A stretch of 64,000 nucleotides of DNA from Pseudomonas sp. RIT288 (GCF_000631985.1 NZ_JFYN01000001.1:62001-126000); one strand, 5' to 3'. Shown: positions 29,615-38,435, counted from the stretch's first letter. The notes: a model not told the origin generated them from the sequence alone. Numbers and translations are program-made.

Positions 29615-29639
29615 GCAGGCCACGGTTCTCGTGGCCTGC
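29615..29639. terminator. Hairpin after rarD
   Basis: GCAGGCCACG-GTTCT-CGTGGCCTGC, ten perfect pairs, 21 bases after the rarD stop. It lacks a T run on the plus strand, so it may be a processing or stability element and not a full terminator. Confidence 0.55.
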
Positions 29640-29656
29640 AACGTTCCTTCCCAAGG

Positions 29657-29778
29657 TTATCCACAGCGTGATCCCCGCCGTTTGTGTGCAAGTCACTGAA
29701 TGTTGGCGGTTTTTTGATCAGTTGGCTGCAAGCCATGGCCGACGTGGCGTTGCGCCCGGTCTCTACAGGTTATCCACA
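29657..29778 (+). other. Two perfect DnaA boxes in an intergenic gap
   Basis: TTATCCACA occurs at 29657-29665 and 29770-29778 in the same orientation, 113 bases apart, with a partial inverted copy (TGGATAA) near 29798. The gap holds no gene. The motif is the consensus DnaA box; function here is unknown. Confidence 0.6.
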
Positions 29779-29816
29779 GGCAGGTGCACGTTAAAACTGG
29801 ATAACCCCGACGGCGC

Positions 29817-30335
29817 TTAAAGGTCTGTGCTTAACACCAGTTCGACCATCAGATCATCCGCCAGGGTTTCCAGGCGCGACTGCAGCACATCCAGCGACAG
29901 GGTCAGCGGCACCGCCAGAATCGCTTCGGCGTGAAACAACGGCTCGCTGCTCATCGGCGCCGGCCGCACTTCGGTCACCAGCCGTTCGAGGTTCACCCCC
30001 TGCTCGCTGAGCAAGCGGGTGATGTCGCGCACGATGCCCGGGCGGTCATTGCCCACCAGCTCCATGGCGATCGGTTTCCAGGTGCAGGACTGCTCAATGC
30101 CACTCTCGGCGATCAGCACGCGAATGCCCTGTTCCGACAGCGCTTGTAGGGAATCGACTAATTCGTCGTAAGCCTCCGCCGGTACGCCCACCCGCAGAAT
30201 TCCGGCGAACTGCCCGGCCATCCGTGACATGCGGCTTTCCAGCCAGTTGCCGCCGTGCTCGGCGATGCATTGGGCGATGCGCTCGACCTGCCCGGGCTTG
30301 TCCGGAGCAAACACAGTGAGTACGAGATGGTCCAT
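29817..30335 (-). CDS. GcvR-like ACT-domain regulatory protein
   Basis: 172 residues from MDHLVLTVFAPDKPG at 30335. Two ACT domains: one starts at residue 2 (VLTVFAPDKPGQVERIA), the other near residue 87 (AMELVGNDRPGIVRDIT). There is no DNA-binding domain. This is the glycine cleavage transcriptional repressor (GcvR) architecture, in which ACT domains bind glycine and the protein acts by contact with a regulator. In pseudomonads the partner is untested. Alternative: a generic formyl-FH4 deformylase-like ACT protein. Confidence 0.82.
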   Translation of the reverse strand: MDHLVLTVFAPDKPGQVERIAQCIAEHGGNWLESRMSRMAGQFAGILRVGVPAEAYDELVDSLQALSEQGIRVLIAESGIEQSCTWKPIAMELVGNDRPGIVRDITRLLSEQGVNLERLVTEVRPAPMSSEPLFHAEAILAVPLTLSLDVLQSRLETLADDLMVELVLSTDL

Positions 30336-30424
30336 GGCGCGCCCTCTTGTCATGATTTTTGTTATAGAAAGGCAAGTATAGGCAAGCACCGACATTCAGC
30401 CGCCATGCTCAAGTGAACAACACC

Positions 30425-30531
30425 TGTGGCGAGGGAGCCTGCTCCCGCTGGCGGCCGCAGGATGCCCTCTTCAGTCAGTAATATCTTTCGCGGATGCTTC
30501 ACACCCGAGCGGGAGCAAGCTCCCTGCCACA
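30425..30531. repeat. REP pair, family D
   Basis: Family D unit TGTGGCGAGGGAGCCTGCTC at 30425 and its inverted partner ending at 30531, separated by about 50 bases. The GAGGGAG core differs from families A-C. Confidence 0.85.
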
Positions 30532-30709
30532 AAAGCAGGCTCATCGACACTGAATGGAAGCTGCACAGCACTTATGTGTACAACTTTTTATATTTAACTG
30601 GAACAATCCGATGGTTTTTTGAGAACATCCCGTTCCGCGACGTGACCGCAATGCGTCATGAGGTCGCAGAACGACGTTATTAGTCTGATTTTCACAAGCG
30701 CAACGCATC

Positions 30710-30737
30710 ATGTAGTATGCCTCGGCGCGCACTACAT
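30710..30737. promoter_or_regulatory. Inverted repeat upstream of glcB
   Basis: ATGTAGT (30710-30716), 14 bases, ACTACAT (30731-30737): a 7-bp perfect dyad about 200 bases before the malate synthase start. It could be an operator for a dimeric regulator; the factor is unknown. Confidence 0.4.
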
Positions 30738-30938
30738 AACGCTGGATCGATGTCTGCCCAAGGCACGTCGCAACCCTGAAAGCCCCGTCAGCAAGGCCCC
30801 CAAGCCGTTGATTGGTCCCAGCCCAGCCGCCAGCAATGGCATGTACTGGTCGGAAGGTTTGTGGTTTAAATGGCCAGAGGCTTCATTGTCAAATTGAAGA
30901 GCTGAAAAGCGAAATAGCTGAGCAGAGTGAGGCAAGCA

Positions 30939-33116
30939 ATGACTGAACACGTTCAAGTCGGTGGCCTGCAGGTCGCCAAAGTCCTGTTCGACTTCGTGAA
31001 CAACGAAGCCATTCCCGGTACCGGCCTCACCGCCGAAAAATTCTGGGAAGGCGCCGACAAGGTCATTCATGACCTGGCGCCGAAGAACAAAGCCCTACTC
31101 GCCAAACGCGATGAATTCCAGGCTCGTCTTGATGCCTGGCACCAGGAGCGTGCTGGTCAGGCGCACGACGCCGTAGCCTACAAAGCCTTCCTGCAAGAAA
31201 TCGGTTATCTGCTGCCAGAAGCGGCTGATTTCCAGGCAACGACGCAAAACGTCGATGATGAAATCGCCCGTACCGCCGGCCCGCAACTCGTGGTGCCGGT
31301 GATGAACGCCCGCTTCGCCCTCAATGCCTCGAACGCCCGCTGGGGTTCGCTGTACGACGCCCTGTACGGCACCGACGCGATCAGCGAAGACGGTGGCGCG
31401 GAAAAAGGCAAAGGCTACAACAAGGTGCGTGGCGACAAAGTCATCGCCTTCGCCCGTGCGTTCCTCGACGAGGCGGCGCCACTGGCGGCCGGCTCCCATG
31501 TCGATTCCACCGGTTACAAGATCGTTGACGGCAAACTGCTGGTCACCCTCAAGGGCGGCAGCAACACCGGCTTGCGCAACGACGCTCAGCTGATCGGCTT
31601 CCAGGGCCCGGCAGACGCGCCGATCGCGATTCTGCTGAAGAACCACGGCCTGCATTTCGAAATCCAGATCGACGCCAGCACCCCGGTCGGCCAGACCGAT
31701 GCCGCCGGCGTCAAAGACATCCTGATGGAAGCGGCACTGACCACCATCATGGACTGTGAAGACTCCGTGGCTGCCGTCGATGCCGACGACAAAGTGGTGA
31801 TCTACCGCAACTGGCTCGGCCTGATGAAGGGCGACCTGTCCGAAGAAGTCGCCAAGGGCGGCCAGACCTTCACCCGCACCATGAACCCGGATCGCACCTA
31901 CACCAGGGTCGATGGCAGTGAACTGACCCTGCACGGTCGCTCGCTGTTGTTCGTGCGTAACGTCGGTCACCTGATGACCATCGACGCGATCCTCGACAAA
32001 CACGGCAACGAAGTGCCGGAAGGGATCCTCGACGGTCTGTTGACGTGCCTGGCGGCGATGCACAACCTCAACGGCAACACTTCGCGCAAGAACACTCGCA
32101 CCGGCTCGGTCTACATCGTCAAACCGAAGATGCACGGCCCGGAAGAAGCGGCGTTCACCAACGAGCTGTTCGGCCGCATCGAAGACGTGCTGGGTCTGAA
32201 ACGCAACACGCTGAAAGTCGGGATCATGGACGAGGAGCGCCGCACCACGGTCAACCTCAAGGCCTGCATCAAGGCCGCCAGCGAGCGCGTGGTGTTCATC
32301 AACACCGGTTTCCTCGACCGTACCGGCGACGAAATCCACACCTCCATGGAAGCCGGCCCGATGGTGCGCAAGGCCGACATGAAGGCCGAGAAGTGGATCG
32401 GCGCCTACGAGAACTGGAACGTCGATATCGGCCTGAGCACCGGCCTGCAAGGTCGTGCGCAGATCGGTAAAGGCATGTGGGCGATGCCCGACCTGATGGC
32501 GGCGATGCTCGAACAGAAAATCGCTCACCCGCTCGCAGGTGCGAACACCGCCTGGGTACCGTCGCCGACCGCCGCTGCGCTGCACGCGCTGCACTACCAC
32601 AAGGTCGACGTGTTCCCTCGTCAGGCTGAACTGGCCAAGCGTGCCCGTGCTTCGGTGGACGACATCCTGACCATTCCGCTGGCGGTCAACCCAAGCTGGA
32701 CGCCGGAGCAGATCAAGAACGAGCTGGACAACAACGCCCAGGGCATTCTCGGTTACGTGGTGCGCTGGATCGACCAGGGCGTGGGTTGTTCGAAAGTGCC
32801 GGACATCAATGACATCGGCCTGATGGAAGACCGTGCGACGCTGCGGATCTCCAGCCAGCACATCGCCAACTGGCTGCGCCACGGTATCGTCACCGAGGCG
32901 CAAGTGATGGAAAGCCTCAAGCGCATGGCGCCGGTGGTCGACCGGCAGAACGCCAACGACCCGCTGTACCGTCCGCTGGCACCGAACTTCGACAGCAACA
33001 TCGCCTTCCAGGCAGCGGTCGAACTGGTGATCGAAGGCACCAAACAGCCGAACGGCTACACCGAGCCGGTGTTGCACCGTCGTCGTCGCGAGTTCAAGAA
33101 GGCCAACGGCCTGTAA
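30939..33116 (+). CDS. glcB: Malate synthase G
   Basis: 725 residues from the ATG at 30939 with GAGG eight bases upstream; the family length is about 720-725. It condenses glyoxylate with acetyl-CoA to malate, the second reaction of the glyoxylate shunt and of glycolate use. The TIM-barrel core includes [19 protein letters not shown] and [15 protein letters not shown], and the C-terminal part [19 protein letters not shown]. It is monocistronic with its own terminator; no glycolate oxidase genes are adjacent. Confidence 0.97.
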   Translation: MTEHVQVGGLQVAKVLFDFVNNEAIPGTGLTAEKFWEGADKVIHDLAPKNKALLAKRDEFQARLDAWHQERAGQAHDAVAYKAFLQEIGYLLPEAADFQATTQNVDDEIARTAGPQLVVPVMNARFALNASNARWGSLYDALYGTDAISEDGGAEKGKGYNKVRGDKVIAFARAFLDEAAPLAAGSHVDSTGYKIVDGKLLVTLKGGSNTGLRNDAQLIGFQGPADAPIAILLKNHGLHFEIQIDASTPVGQTDAAGVKDILMEAALTTIMDCEDSVAAVDADDKVVIYRNWLGLMKGDLSEEVAKGGQTFTRTMNPDRTYTRVDGSELTLHGRSLLFVRNVGHLMTIDAILDKHGNEVPEGILDGLLTCLAAMHNLNGNTSRKNTRTGSVYIVKPKMHGPEEAAFTNELFGRIEDVLGLKRNTLKVGIMDEERRTTVNLKACIKAASERVVFINTGFLDRTGDEIHTSMEAGPMVRKADMKAEKWIGAYENWNVDIGLSTGLQGRAQIGKGMWAMPDLMAAMLEQKIAHPLAGANTAWVPSPTAAALHALHYHKVDVFPRQAELAKRARASVDDILTIPLAVNPSWTPEQIKNELDNNAQGILGYVVRWIDQGVGCSKVPDINDIGLMEDRATLRISSQHIANWLRHGIVTEAQVMESLKRMAPVVDRQNANDPLYRPLAPNFDSNIAFQAAVELVIEGTKQPNGYTEPVLHRRRREFKKANGL

Positions 33117-33131
33117 ATTTGCGCTGATGTG

Positions 33132-33163
33132 AAAAAGCCCTGGTCGAGAGATCAGGGCTTTTT
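33132..33163 (+). terminator. glcB terminator
   Basis: AAAAAGCCCTG pairs with CAGGGCTTTTT around a ten-base loop, T run continuing; bidirectional in form. Confidence 0.93.
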
Positions 33164-33175
33164 CTTTGGAAAGCA

Positions 33176-33293
33176 AAATCAAAAGATCGCAGCCTTCGGC
33201 AGCTCCTACAGATGATCTCATGTAGGAGCTGCCGAAGGCTGCGATCTCTTGATCTCAAGTAGGAGCTGCCGAAGGCTGCGATCTCTTGATCTT
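33176..33293. repeat. Triple REP cluster, family C
   Basis: Three family C units: one inverted (about 33176-33210) and two in direct tandem (33221-33254 and 33257-33293). The two direct copies have TCTCTTGATCT in place of TCTTTTGATCT and are nearly identical, which suggests recent duplication. Confidence 0.9.
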
Positions 33294-33300
33294 CAAAAAG

Positions 33301-33747
33301 TCAGGGCTCAATGCCCAATTCGTGTTTGACCAGGCCCAGCAGCTTCGCCGTATCAATCGGCTTGAGCAGAAAATCCACCACGCTCAGGTGCATCGCCGCA
33401 ATGGCGTCCTTCACATCCGCGTCGCCCGAGACAATGATGATCGGCAATGCCGCCCGCTCCGACTCACGTACCTGCCGAATCAAATCCAGCCCACCGACAT
33501 TGCCCATGCGCAAATCAGTGATCACCAGCCCGATCGAGGGTTTTTCGTCGAGCATCTTCAGCGCGGTTTCACCGCTGGCGGCGGTCATGCAACGAATGCC
33601 ATCCAACGCGAGTATCTCCGACAAAAGCTCCCGGGCGTCCTTGTCGTCATCGACGATCAGTACACGCTGCGGCGGCAGATCGGGTTCGAGCATTACAGCA
33701 CTGAGCGCTTCACGCTCGGCGTCGCTCAAAATATCGTGGTCGGACAT
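33301..33747 (-). CDS. Response regulator with receiver domain only
   Basis: 148 residues. A 27-residue N-terminal extension precedes a receiver domain with acidic pair DDD at 33-35, phospho-acceptor D78 in VITDLRMG, Ser/Thr in IIVSGDAD and lysine K129 in LLKPID. No output domain follows, so it probably passes phosphate or regulates by protein contact. No histidine kinase is adjacent. The divergent neighbour is the DUF294 gene, across 253 bases. Confidence 0.9.
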   Translation of the reverse strand: MSDHDILSDAEREALSAVMLEPDLPPQRVLIVDDDKDARELLSEILALDGIRCMTAASGETALKMLDEKPSIGLVITDLRMGNVGGLDLIRQVRESERAALPIIIVSGDADVKDAIAAMHLSVVDFLLKPIDTAKLLGLVKHELGIEP

Positions 33748-33973
33748 GGCATTCTCTACGTTTTCAATTCAGTCACCTGGCACAGTCGTCAGACATCGCT
33801 AAGCAGAGCTTCAATGTGCACTTCGTCGGATTTTTTTCCAAGAGGCTGGCGGGGGAATTTCCGACTGTTTTTGTAGGGCACTTCCCAAATGCGCCGAACG
33901 GCACGGCAAACCTAGACTTACGTCCAATGGGCACCCCGCGCGCAGGGGCCGACCATGGCTGCAACGATCCGAC

Positions 33974-33981
33974 AACAACAA
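33974..33981 (+). promoter_or_regulatory. Crc/Hfq CA-motif before the DUF294 gene
   Basis: AACAACAA fits the AAnAAnAA motif bound by Hfq-Crc and lies 20 bases before the start codon, where binding blocks translation. It suggests carbon catabolite repression of the gene pair that follows. Confidence 0.6.
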
Positions 33982-34000
33982 TTCAAAAAAGACTGCGGTA

Positions 34001-35941
34001 ATGGTTATGAGTAGAGCGGACGCCTTCACCCAGGCAGGGAAAACCGCGGTGTTGCAGAATATTCAGGGCACTCTGCAATTCCTCCAGCGCTTCCCGCCCT
34101 TCAATCAGATGGAACATGCCCACCTGGCTTATCTGGTGGAGCAATGTCAGCTGCGTTTCTATGGCCAGGGCGAGAGCATCATCAAGCCCGCCGACGGGCC
34201 GGTCGAATATTTCTACATCGTCAAACAGGGCCGGGTGGTCGGCGAACGCCAGCACATCACCCGGCCCGGCACCGAAACCACCTTCGAGATCACCACCGGC
34301 GAATGCTTCCCGCTGGCCGCGCTGATTGGCGAACGGGCGACCCGCACCGAGCATCTGGCCAGCGAAGACACCTTCTGCCTGCAACTGAACAAACCGGCGT
34401 TCATCAAGCTGTTCGCCCTGTCCAACAGCTTCCGCGATTTCGCTTTGCGCGGAGTCAGCAGCCTGCTCGATCAGGTCAACCAGCAAGTCCAGCAGAAAGC
34501 CGTGGAAACCCTCGGCACCCAGTATTCGCTGAACACCCGCCTCGGCGAATTGGCGATGCGCCATCCGGTGACCTGCAGCCCGGGCACGCCACTGCGCGAA
34601 GCGGTGAAGCTGATGCACGAGCAACAGGTCGGCAGCATCGTCGCGGTGGATGAACACAAAGCGCCGCTGGGGATCTTCACCCTGCGTGACCTGCGCGAAG
34701 TGGTCGCCAATGGCAGCGGTGATTTCAGCGAAACCATCGAGCACCACATGACCTGTTCGCCGTTCTTCCTGTCGCCGGATCACAGCGCTTTCGACGCGGC
34801 GATTGCCATGACCGAACGGCACATCGCCCACGTCTGTCTGGTCAAGGATCAGCGTCTGTGTGGCGTGGTTTCCGAGCGTGATCTGTTCTCGCTGCAACGG
34901 GTCGATCTGGTGCATCTGGCCCGGACCATCCGCAGTGCCCAGCGCATCGAGCAACTGGTGAGCCTGCGCGGCGAGATCGGCCAACTGGTCGAACGCATGC
35001 TCGCCCACGGTGCGTCTTCGACGCAGATCACCCACATCATCACCCTGCTCAACGACCACACCGTGTGCCGGGTGATCGAACTGACCCTCGCCGAAAAAGG
35101 CGACCCCGGCGTACCGTTCAGTTGGTTGTGTTTCGGCAGCGAGGGCCGACGCGAGCAGACGCTGCACACCGACCAGGACAACGGCATTCTGTTCGAAGCG
35201 CGGGACGCGGCACACGCGGCGGAGATTCGCGGCAAGCTGCTGCCGATCGCCCAGCAGATCAACCAGAGCCTGGCGCAGTGCGGCTTCAGCCTGTGCAAGG
35301 GCAACATCATGGCCGGCAATCCCGAGCTGTGCCTGTCCCGGGCAGAATGGGCGCGACGCTTTGCGGCGTTCATCCGCGAGGCGACGCCGGAGAACCTGCT
35401 CGGTTCGAGTATCTATTTCGACCTGCGGGTGGTCTGGGGCGAAGAAAAAGGTTGCGCGCAACTGCGCCGGGGAATTCTCGATCAGGTCGGCGACAACCGT
35501 TTGTTCCAGCGCATGATGGCCGAGAACGCCCTGCGCAATCGCCCGCCCGTGGGACGCTTTCGCGAGTTTGTGCTGGCGCGCAAGAACGGCGAGAAAGCGA
35601 CCCTCGATCTCAAGGTCCAGGGCCTGACGCCCTTCGTCGACGGCGCACGACTGTTGGCGCTGGCGCATGGCATCGAAACCAACAACACTCTGGAGCGCCT
35701 GCGTCAGCTGGTCGAAAAAGAAGTCATCGAACGTCTCGACGGCGCCGCGTATGAAGAGGCGTATCACTTCATCCAGCAGACGCGCATGCAGCAACACCAG
35801 ATCCAGACGCGTGAGAATCTGCCCTGGTCGAACCGCGTCGATCCCGACAGCCTCAATCATCTGGACCGGCGCATCCTGCGTGAATCCCTGCGCCAGGCCC
35901 AGCGCCTGCAGAGCAGCCTGGCCCTGCGGTATCAGCTATGA
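34001..35941 (+). CDS. cNMP-binding / CBS / DUF294 putative nucleotidyltransferase
   Basis: 646 residues (ATG 34001; 34007 is also possible). Domains in order: cyclic-nucleotide-binding fold, about 25-140 (PVEYFYIVKQGRVVGE, then the TTFEITTGECFPLAALIGE cap); a CBS pair, about 175-295 (HPVTCSPGTPLREAVKLM and HHMTCSPFFLSPDHSAFDAA); a GlnD-like nucleotidyltransferase, about 340-470, with GSEGRREQTLHTDQDN near residue 380, which holds the GS and DxD residues; and a C-terminal DUF294 substrate-binding domain. Such proteins sit next to acetate uptake genes in many gamma-proteobacteria, but actP and acs are not in this window. The target is unknown. Confidence 0.88.
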   Translation: MVMSRADAFTQAGKTAVLQNIQGTLQFLQRFPPFNQMEHAHLAYLVEQCQLRFYGQGESIIKPADGPVEYFYIVKQGRVVGERQHITRPGTETTFEITTGECFPLAALIGERATRTEHLASEDTFCLQLNKPAFIKLFALSNSFRDFALRGVSSLLDQVNQQVQQKAVETLGTQYSLNTRLGELAMRHPVTCSPGTPLREAVKLMHEQQVGSIVAVDEHKAPLGIFTLRDLREVVANGSGDFSETIEHHMTCSPFFLSPDHSAFDAAIAMTERHIAHVCLVKDQRLCGVVSERDLFSLQRVDLVHLARTIRSAQRIEQLVSLRGEIGQLVERMLAHGASSTQITHIITLLNDHTVCRVIELTLAEKGDPGVPFSWLCFGSEGRREQTLHTDQDNGILFEARDAAHAAEIRGKLLPIAQQINQSLAQCGFSLCKGNIMAGNPELCLSRAEWARRFAAFIREATPENLLGSSIYFDLRVVWGEEKGCAQLRRGILDQVGDNRLFQRMMAENALRNRPPVGRFREFVLARKNGEKATLDLKVQGLTPFVDGARLLALAHGIETNNTLERLRQLVEKEVIERLDGAAYEEAYHFIQQTRMQQHQIQTRENLPWSNRVDPDSLNHLDRRILRESLRQAQRLQSSLALRYQL

Positions 35942-36645
35942 GCCTGTTTTCGTGGCTACGGCCGGCCGGCCCTTTGCTGTCGGCAGACCTGCAACAACGT
36001 CTGGCGACGTTGCCGGCGATCAGCGAACTGAAAGAATGCAGCCTGCGTGAACAGCGCTGGGTGGTGCTCGATCTGGAAACCACCGGGCTGAACCTGAACA
36101 AGGATCGGGTGCTGTCGATCGGCGCCGTGGTGATCGAAGACGGCGCGATCGACTTCAGTCAGCAGTTCGAGCGCACCCTGCAATGCCGGGAGCTGAAGCT
36201 CAGCCCCAGCGTGTTGATTCATGGCCTGGGACCGAATGCGCTTGCCGCCGGCAGCGACCCGGCCGAGGCGTTGCTGGAGTTTATGGAGTTTATCGGCGAC
36301 AGTCCGGTGCTGGCGTTTCATGCGCGCTTCGATCAGCACATGCTCGGACGAGCACTGAAGGAACACCTGGGCTACAAGCTGCAGAATGTGTTTCTGGATG
36401 TCGCGGACATGGCACCGCTGCTGTGCCCGCAGGCGAATATCCGCGAGGCCGGGCTGGATGAATGGATCGACTGGTTCAAGCTTGAGGTATTTGAGCGGCA
36501 CAACGCGAGTGCCGACGCGCTGGCCACGGCGGAACTGGCGTTGATCCTGTTCAGCCGGGCGCGGCAGCAGCAGATTCATAGTCCGTTGAACCTTCAGCAA
36601 CGCATGAGCCAGTGGAAGCGTCGTCAGCAGGCGCCGACCTTCTAA
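35938..36645 (+). CDS. DnaQ-type 3'-5' exonuclease
   Basis: 235 residues; the ATG overlaps the preceding stop (ATGA), so the two genes are coupled. DEDDh exonuclease motifs: D45 and E47 in VVLDLETTGL, the FHARFDQHML segment with the second aspartate, and HNASADALATAELAL with the His and last Asp. All catalytic positions are present. It could act on DNA or RNA ends. Linkage to the DUF294 protein recurs across pseudomonads, which suggests one process. Confidence 0.9.
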   Translation: MSLFSWLRPAGPLLSADLQQRLATLPAISELKECSLREQRWVVLDLETTGLNLNKDRVLSIGAVVIEDGAIDFSQQFERTLQCRELKLSPSVLIHGLGPNALAAGSDPAEALLEFMEFIGDSPVLAFHARFDQHMLGRALKEHLGYKLQNVFLDVADMAPLLCPQANIREAGLDEWIDWFKLEVFERHNASADALATAELALILFSRARQQQIHSPLNLQQRMSQWKRRQQAPTF

Positions 36646-36660
36646 ACACCAATCAAATCC

Positions 36661-36750
36661 CCCTGTAGGAGCTGCCGCAGGCTGCGATCTTTTGATCTTG
36701 TTTTTAAAAGCAAGATCAAAAGATCGCAGCCTGCGGCAGCTCCTACAGGG
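36661..36750. repeat. REP pair, family C
   Basis: Almost perfect 90-base palindrome from CCCTGTAGG to CCTACAGGG, both arms carrying the CTGCGG-type core. It separates the exonuclease gene from the ECF sigma gene. Confidence 0.93.
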
Positions 36751-36782
36751 CTATCCAACCGCGTCACCTGACCAGTGGCCAA

Positions 36783-36825
36783 TTGCTAACCATTCCCACC
36801 TCTGCGAGAATCGCGAACAATTCTC
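36783..36825 (+). promoter_or_regulatory. Putative Fur-regulated promoter of the iron ECF sigma gene
   Basis: TTGCTA (36783-36788), 17-base spacer, GAGAAT (36806-36811) is a reasonable sigma-70 promoter. The -10 lies in the inverted repeat GAGAAT-N8-ATTCTC, similar to but one base longer than the 19-bp Fur consensus. Fur control is expected for this gene type. Confidence 0.5.
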
Positions 36826-36847
36826 GTTGGTTAACATTTCCCAATCG

Positions 36848-37375
36848 GTGCGTCTGGTGTCGTCAGTCCCAAGCCCTCACAGTGAACTCGTCGGTGCGTT
36901 GTATCGCGACCATCGCGGTTGGCTGCTGAGCTGGTTGCGGCGCAATGTGGCGTGCCCACAACGGGCCGAAGACTTGAGCCAGGACACCTTCGTGCGTCTG
37001 CTCGGTCGCGATGAACTGCTGACGCCGCGCGAACCACGGGCATTTCTGGTGGCGATCGCCAAGGGCCTGCTGTTCGACTACTTCCGCCGCGCCGCGCTGG
37101 AGCAGGCCTACCTCACCGAGTTGATGCTGATCCCCGAAGGCGAACAACCTTCGGTGGAAGAGCAGCAACTGATCCTCGAAGACCTCAAAGCCATCGACCG
37201 TCTGCTTGGCAAACTGTCGACCAAAGCCCGCACCGCTTTCCTGTATAACCGCCTCGACGGCCTCGGCCATGCCGAAATCGCCGAGAAGCTCGGGGTCTCG
37301 GTGCCCCGCGTGCGGCAGTACCTCGCGCAAGGCATTCGCCAGTGCTACATCGCCCTGTACGGTGAGCCGACATGA
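36848..37375 (+). CDS. Iron-starvation ECF sigma factor (FecI/FiuI-like)
   Basis: About 175 residues if started at the GTG 36848; a GTG at 36857 and a TTG at 36827 are alternatives and none has a strong ribosome site. Region 2 includes LVGALYRDHRGWLLSWLRR and AEDLSQDTFVRLL; region 4 includes GLGHAEIAEKLGVSVPRVRQYLAQG. This is the FecI class of ECF sigma factors that transcribe a TonB-dependent receptor when the outer-membrane receptor is engaged. The FecR partner overlaps by four bases. The position matches fiuI of P. aeruginosa as remembered. Confidence 0.9.
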   Translation: MRLVSSVPSPHSELVGALYRDHRGWLLSWLRRNVACPQRAEDLSQDTFVRLLGRDELLTPREPRAFLVAIAKGLLFDYFRRAALEQAYLTELMLIPEGEQPSVEEQQLILEDLKAIDRLLGKLSTKARTAFLYNRLDGLGHAEIAEKLGVSVPRVRQYLAQGIRQCYIALYGEPT

Positions 37376-38343
37376 ACCCGGCCAGCTCCAGACCGGTCTC
37401 GGCGCAGGTGCTGGACGCGGCGATTGCCTGGCAATTGTCGCTGGATTCCGGCAGTCCACTGGAACGCGAGGAGTTTGCCAAGTGGCATGCGGCCCATGAA
37501 GAACACGCCCGCGCCTGGCGCCAGCTAGGCATGCTCGATCAGCGTTTCAGCGTCGCCAACGGCCCGGCCCGCGCGGCCTTGCTGCAATCGCGCGAAGGCA
37601 TTCGACGCCGTGTGCGCAAGCTCGGCAGTGGATTGGCCAGTGTGGTGGCGGTGATCGGTCTCGCGCTGTTTGCCGGTGATCGCTACTTGCCGCTGGATTA
37701 CTGGCTCGCCGATCAACGCACCGCCACCGGTGAGCAGCGCACGGTGCGCCTGGCCGATGGCACCGTGCTCAATCTCAACACCCACAGCGCGGTGGATGTG
37801 CGCTTCGATGCCAGGCAGAGACTGATCGTATTGCAGGAAGGCGAGATCATGGTCGAGACCGGTCACGGCGATGCGCGGCCGTTCATCGTCGAGACCCGCG
37901 AAGGCAGCATGCGCGCGTTGGGCACGCGGTTTCTGGTCAAGCGTGAAGACCAAGGCACGCGTCTGAGCGTCCTGCAATCGGCGGTAGCGGCGCATCCGCA
38001 AAACCATCCTGAAGAGCAGATCCTGCGCGAAGGCCAGCAAGTGCTGATCCGCAATGACGGCCTCGACGCGGTCGCCGCGCTCACGCCCGGCGCCGATGCC
38101 TGGACCCGGGGCATGCTGGTGGTGGACAACGCGCGACTGGAAGATCTGGTGCATGAATTGGCTCGTTATCGCCGAGGGCATCTGGGCGTGACGCCGGAAG
38201 TCGCTGACCTGCGCATCACCGGCAGCTTCCCGCTGCACGACACCGACAAGGCCCTGAGCGCCCTGCTGCCGACCCTGCCGGTGCAGATCGAGCAGCACAC
38301 GCCGTATTGGGTCACGGTGGCGAAGGCTGATACCAAGCCCTGA
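37372..38343 (+). CDS. FecR-family anti-sigma regulator (FiuR-like)
   Basis: 323 residues. N-terminal cytoplasmic sigma-binding domain (about 1-80, VLDAAIAWQLSLDSG and the following EEFAKWHAAHEEHARAWRQL), one membrane helix near residue 85-103 (LASVVAVIGLALFAGD), then the periplasmic FecR domain (VRLADGTVLNLNTHSAVDVRF) and the C-terminal secretin-like domain that meets the receptor's signalling domain. It converts receptor occupancy to sigma activity. Confidence 0.93.
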   Translation: MNPASSRPVSAQVLDAAIAWQLSLDSGSPLEREEFAKWHAAHEEHARAWRQLGMLDQRFSVANGPARAALLQSREGIRRRVRKLGSGLASVVAVIGLALFAGDRYLPLDYWLADQRTATGEQRTVRLADGTVLNLNTHSAVDVRFDARQRLIVLQEGEIMVETGHGDARPFIVETREGSMRALGTRFLVKREDQGTRLSVLQSAVAAHPQNHPEEQILREGQQVLIRNDGLDAVAALTPGADAWTRGMLVVDNARLEDLVHELARYRRGHLGVTPEVADLRITGSFPLHDTDKALSALLPTLPVQIEQHTPYWVTVAKADTKP

Positions 38344-38368
38344 TTTATCTGGTGCCTGACAAATCGCT

Positions 38369-38435
38369 TTCGCGAGCAGGCTCGCTCCTACAGTTGGAAT
38401 GCGTTCCCCCTGTAGGAGTGAGCCTGCTCGCGATA
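38369..38435. repeat. Hybrid REP pair, families A and B
   Basis: Left arm TTCGCGAGCAGGCTCGCTCC with TACA, right arm TGTAGGAGTGAGCCTGCTCG with CGATA. The arms belong to different families and form an imperfect palindrome between fecR and the receptor gene. Confidence 0.88.

Larger units (their letters stand above)
30336..30938. other. Large intergenic region before glcB
   Basis: About 600 bases without a supported gene. It holds a family D REP pair (30425-30531), an AT-rich stretch near 30580-30620 that could carry promoter elements, and an inverted repeat at 30710-30737. The start-proximal part before glcB has GAGTGAGG as ribosome site. No coding potential or small-RNA terminator was convincing. 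Confidence 0.6.

Noticed and set aside
30732..31070. Small minus-strand gene upstream of glcB
   Set aside because: It overlaps the glcB start and has no ribosome site or conserved-looking segment.
31095..33221. 708-codon frame opposite glcB
   Set aside because: Antisense shadow of malate synthase with no recognizable domain or ribosome site.
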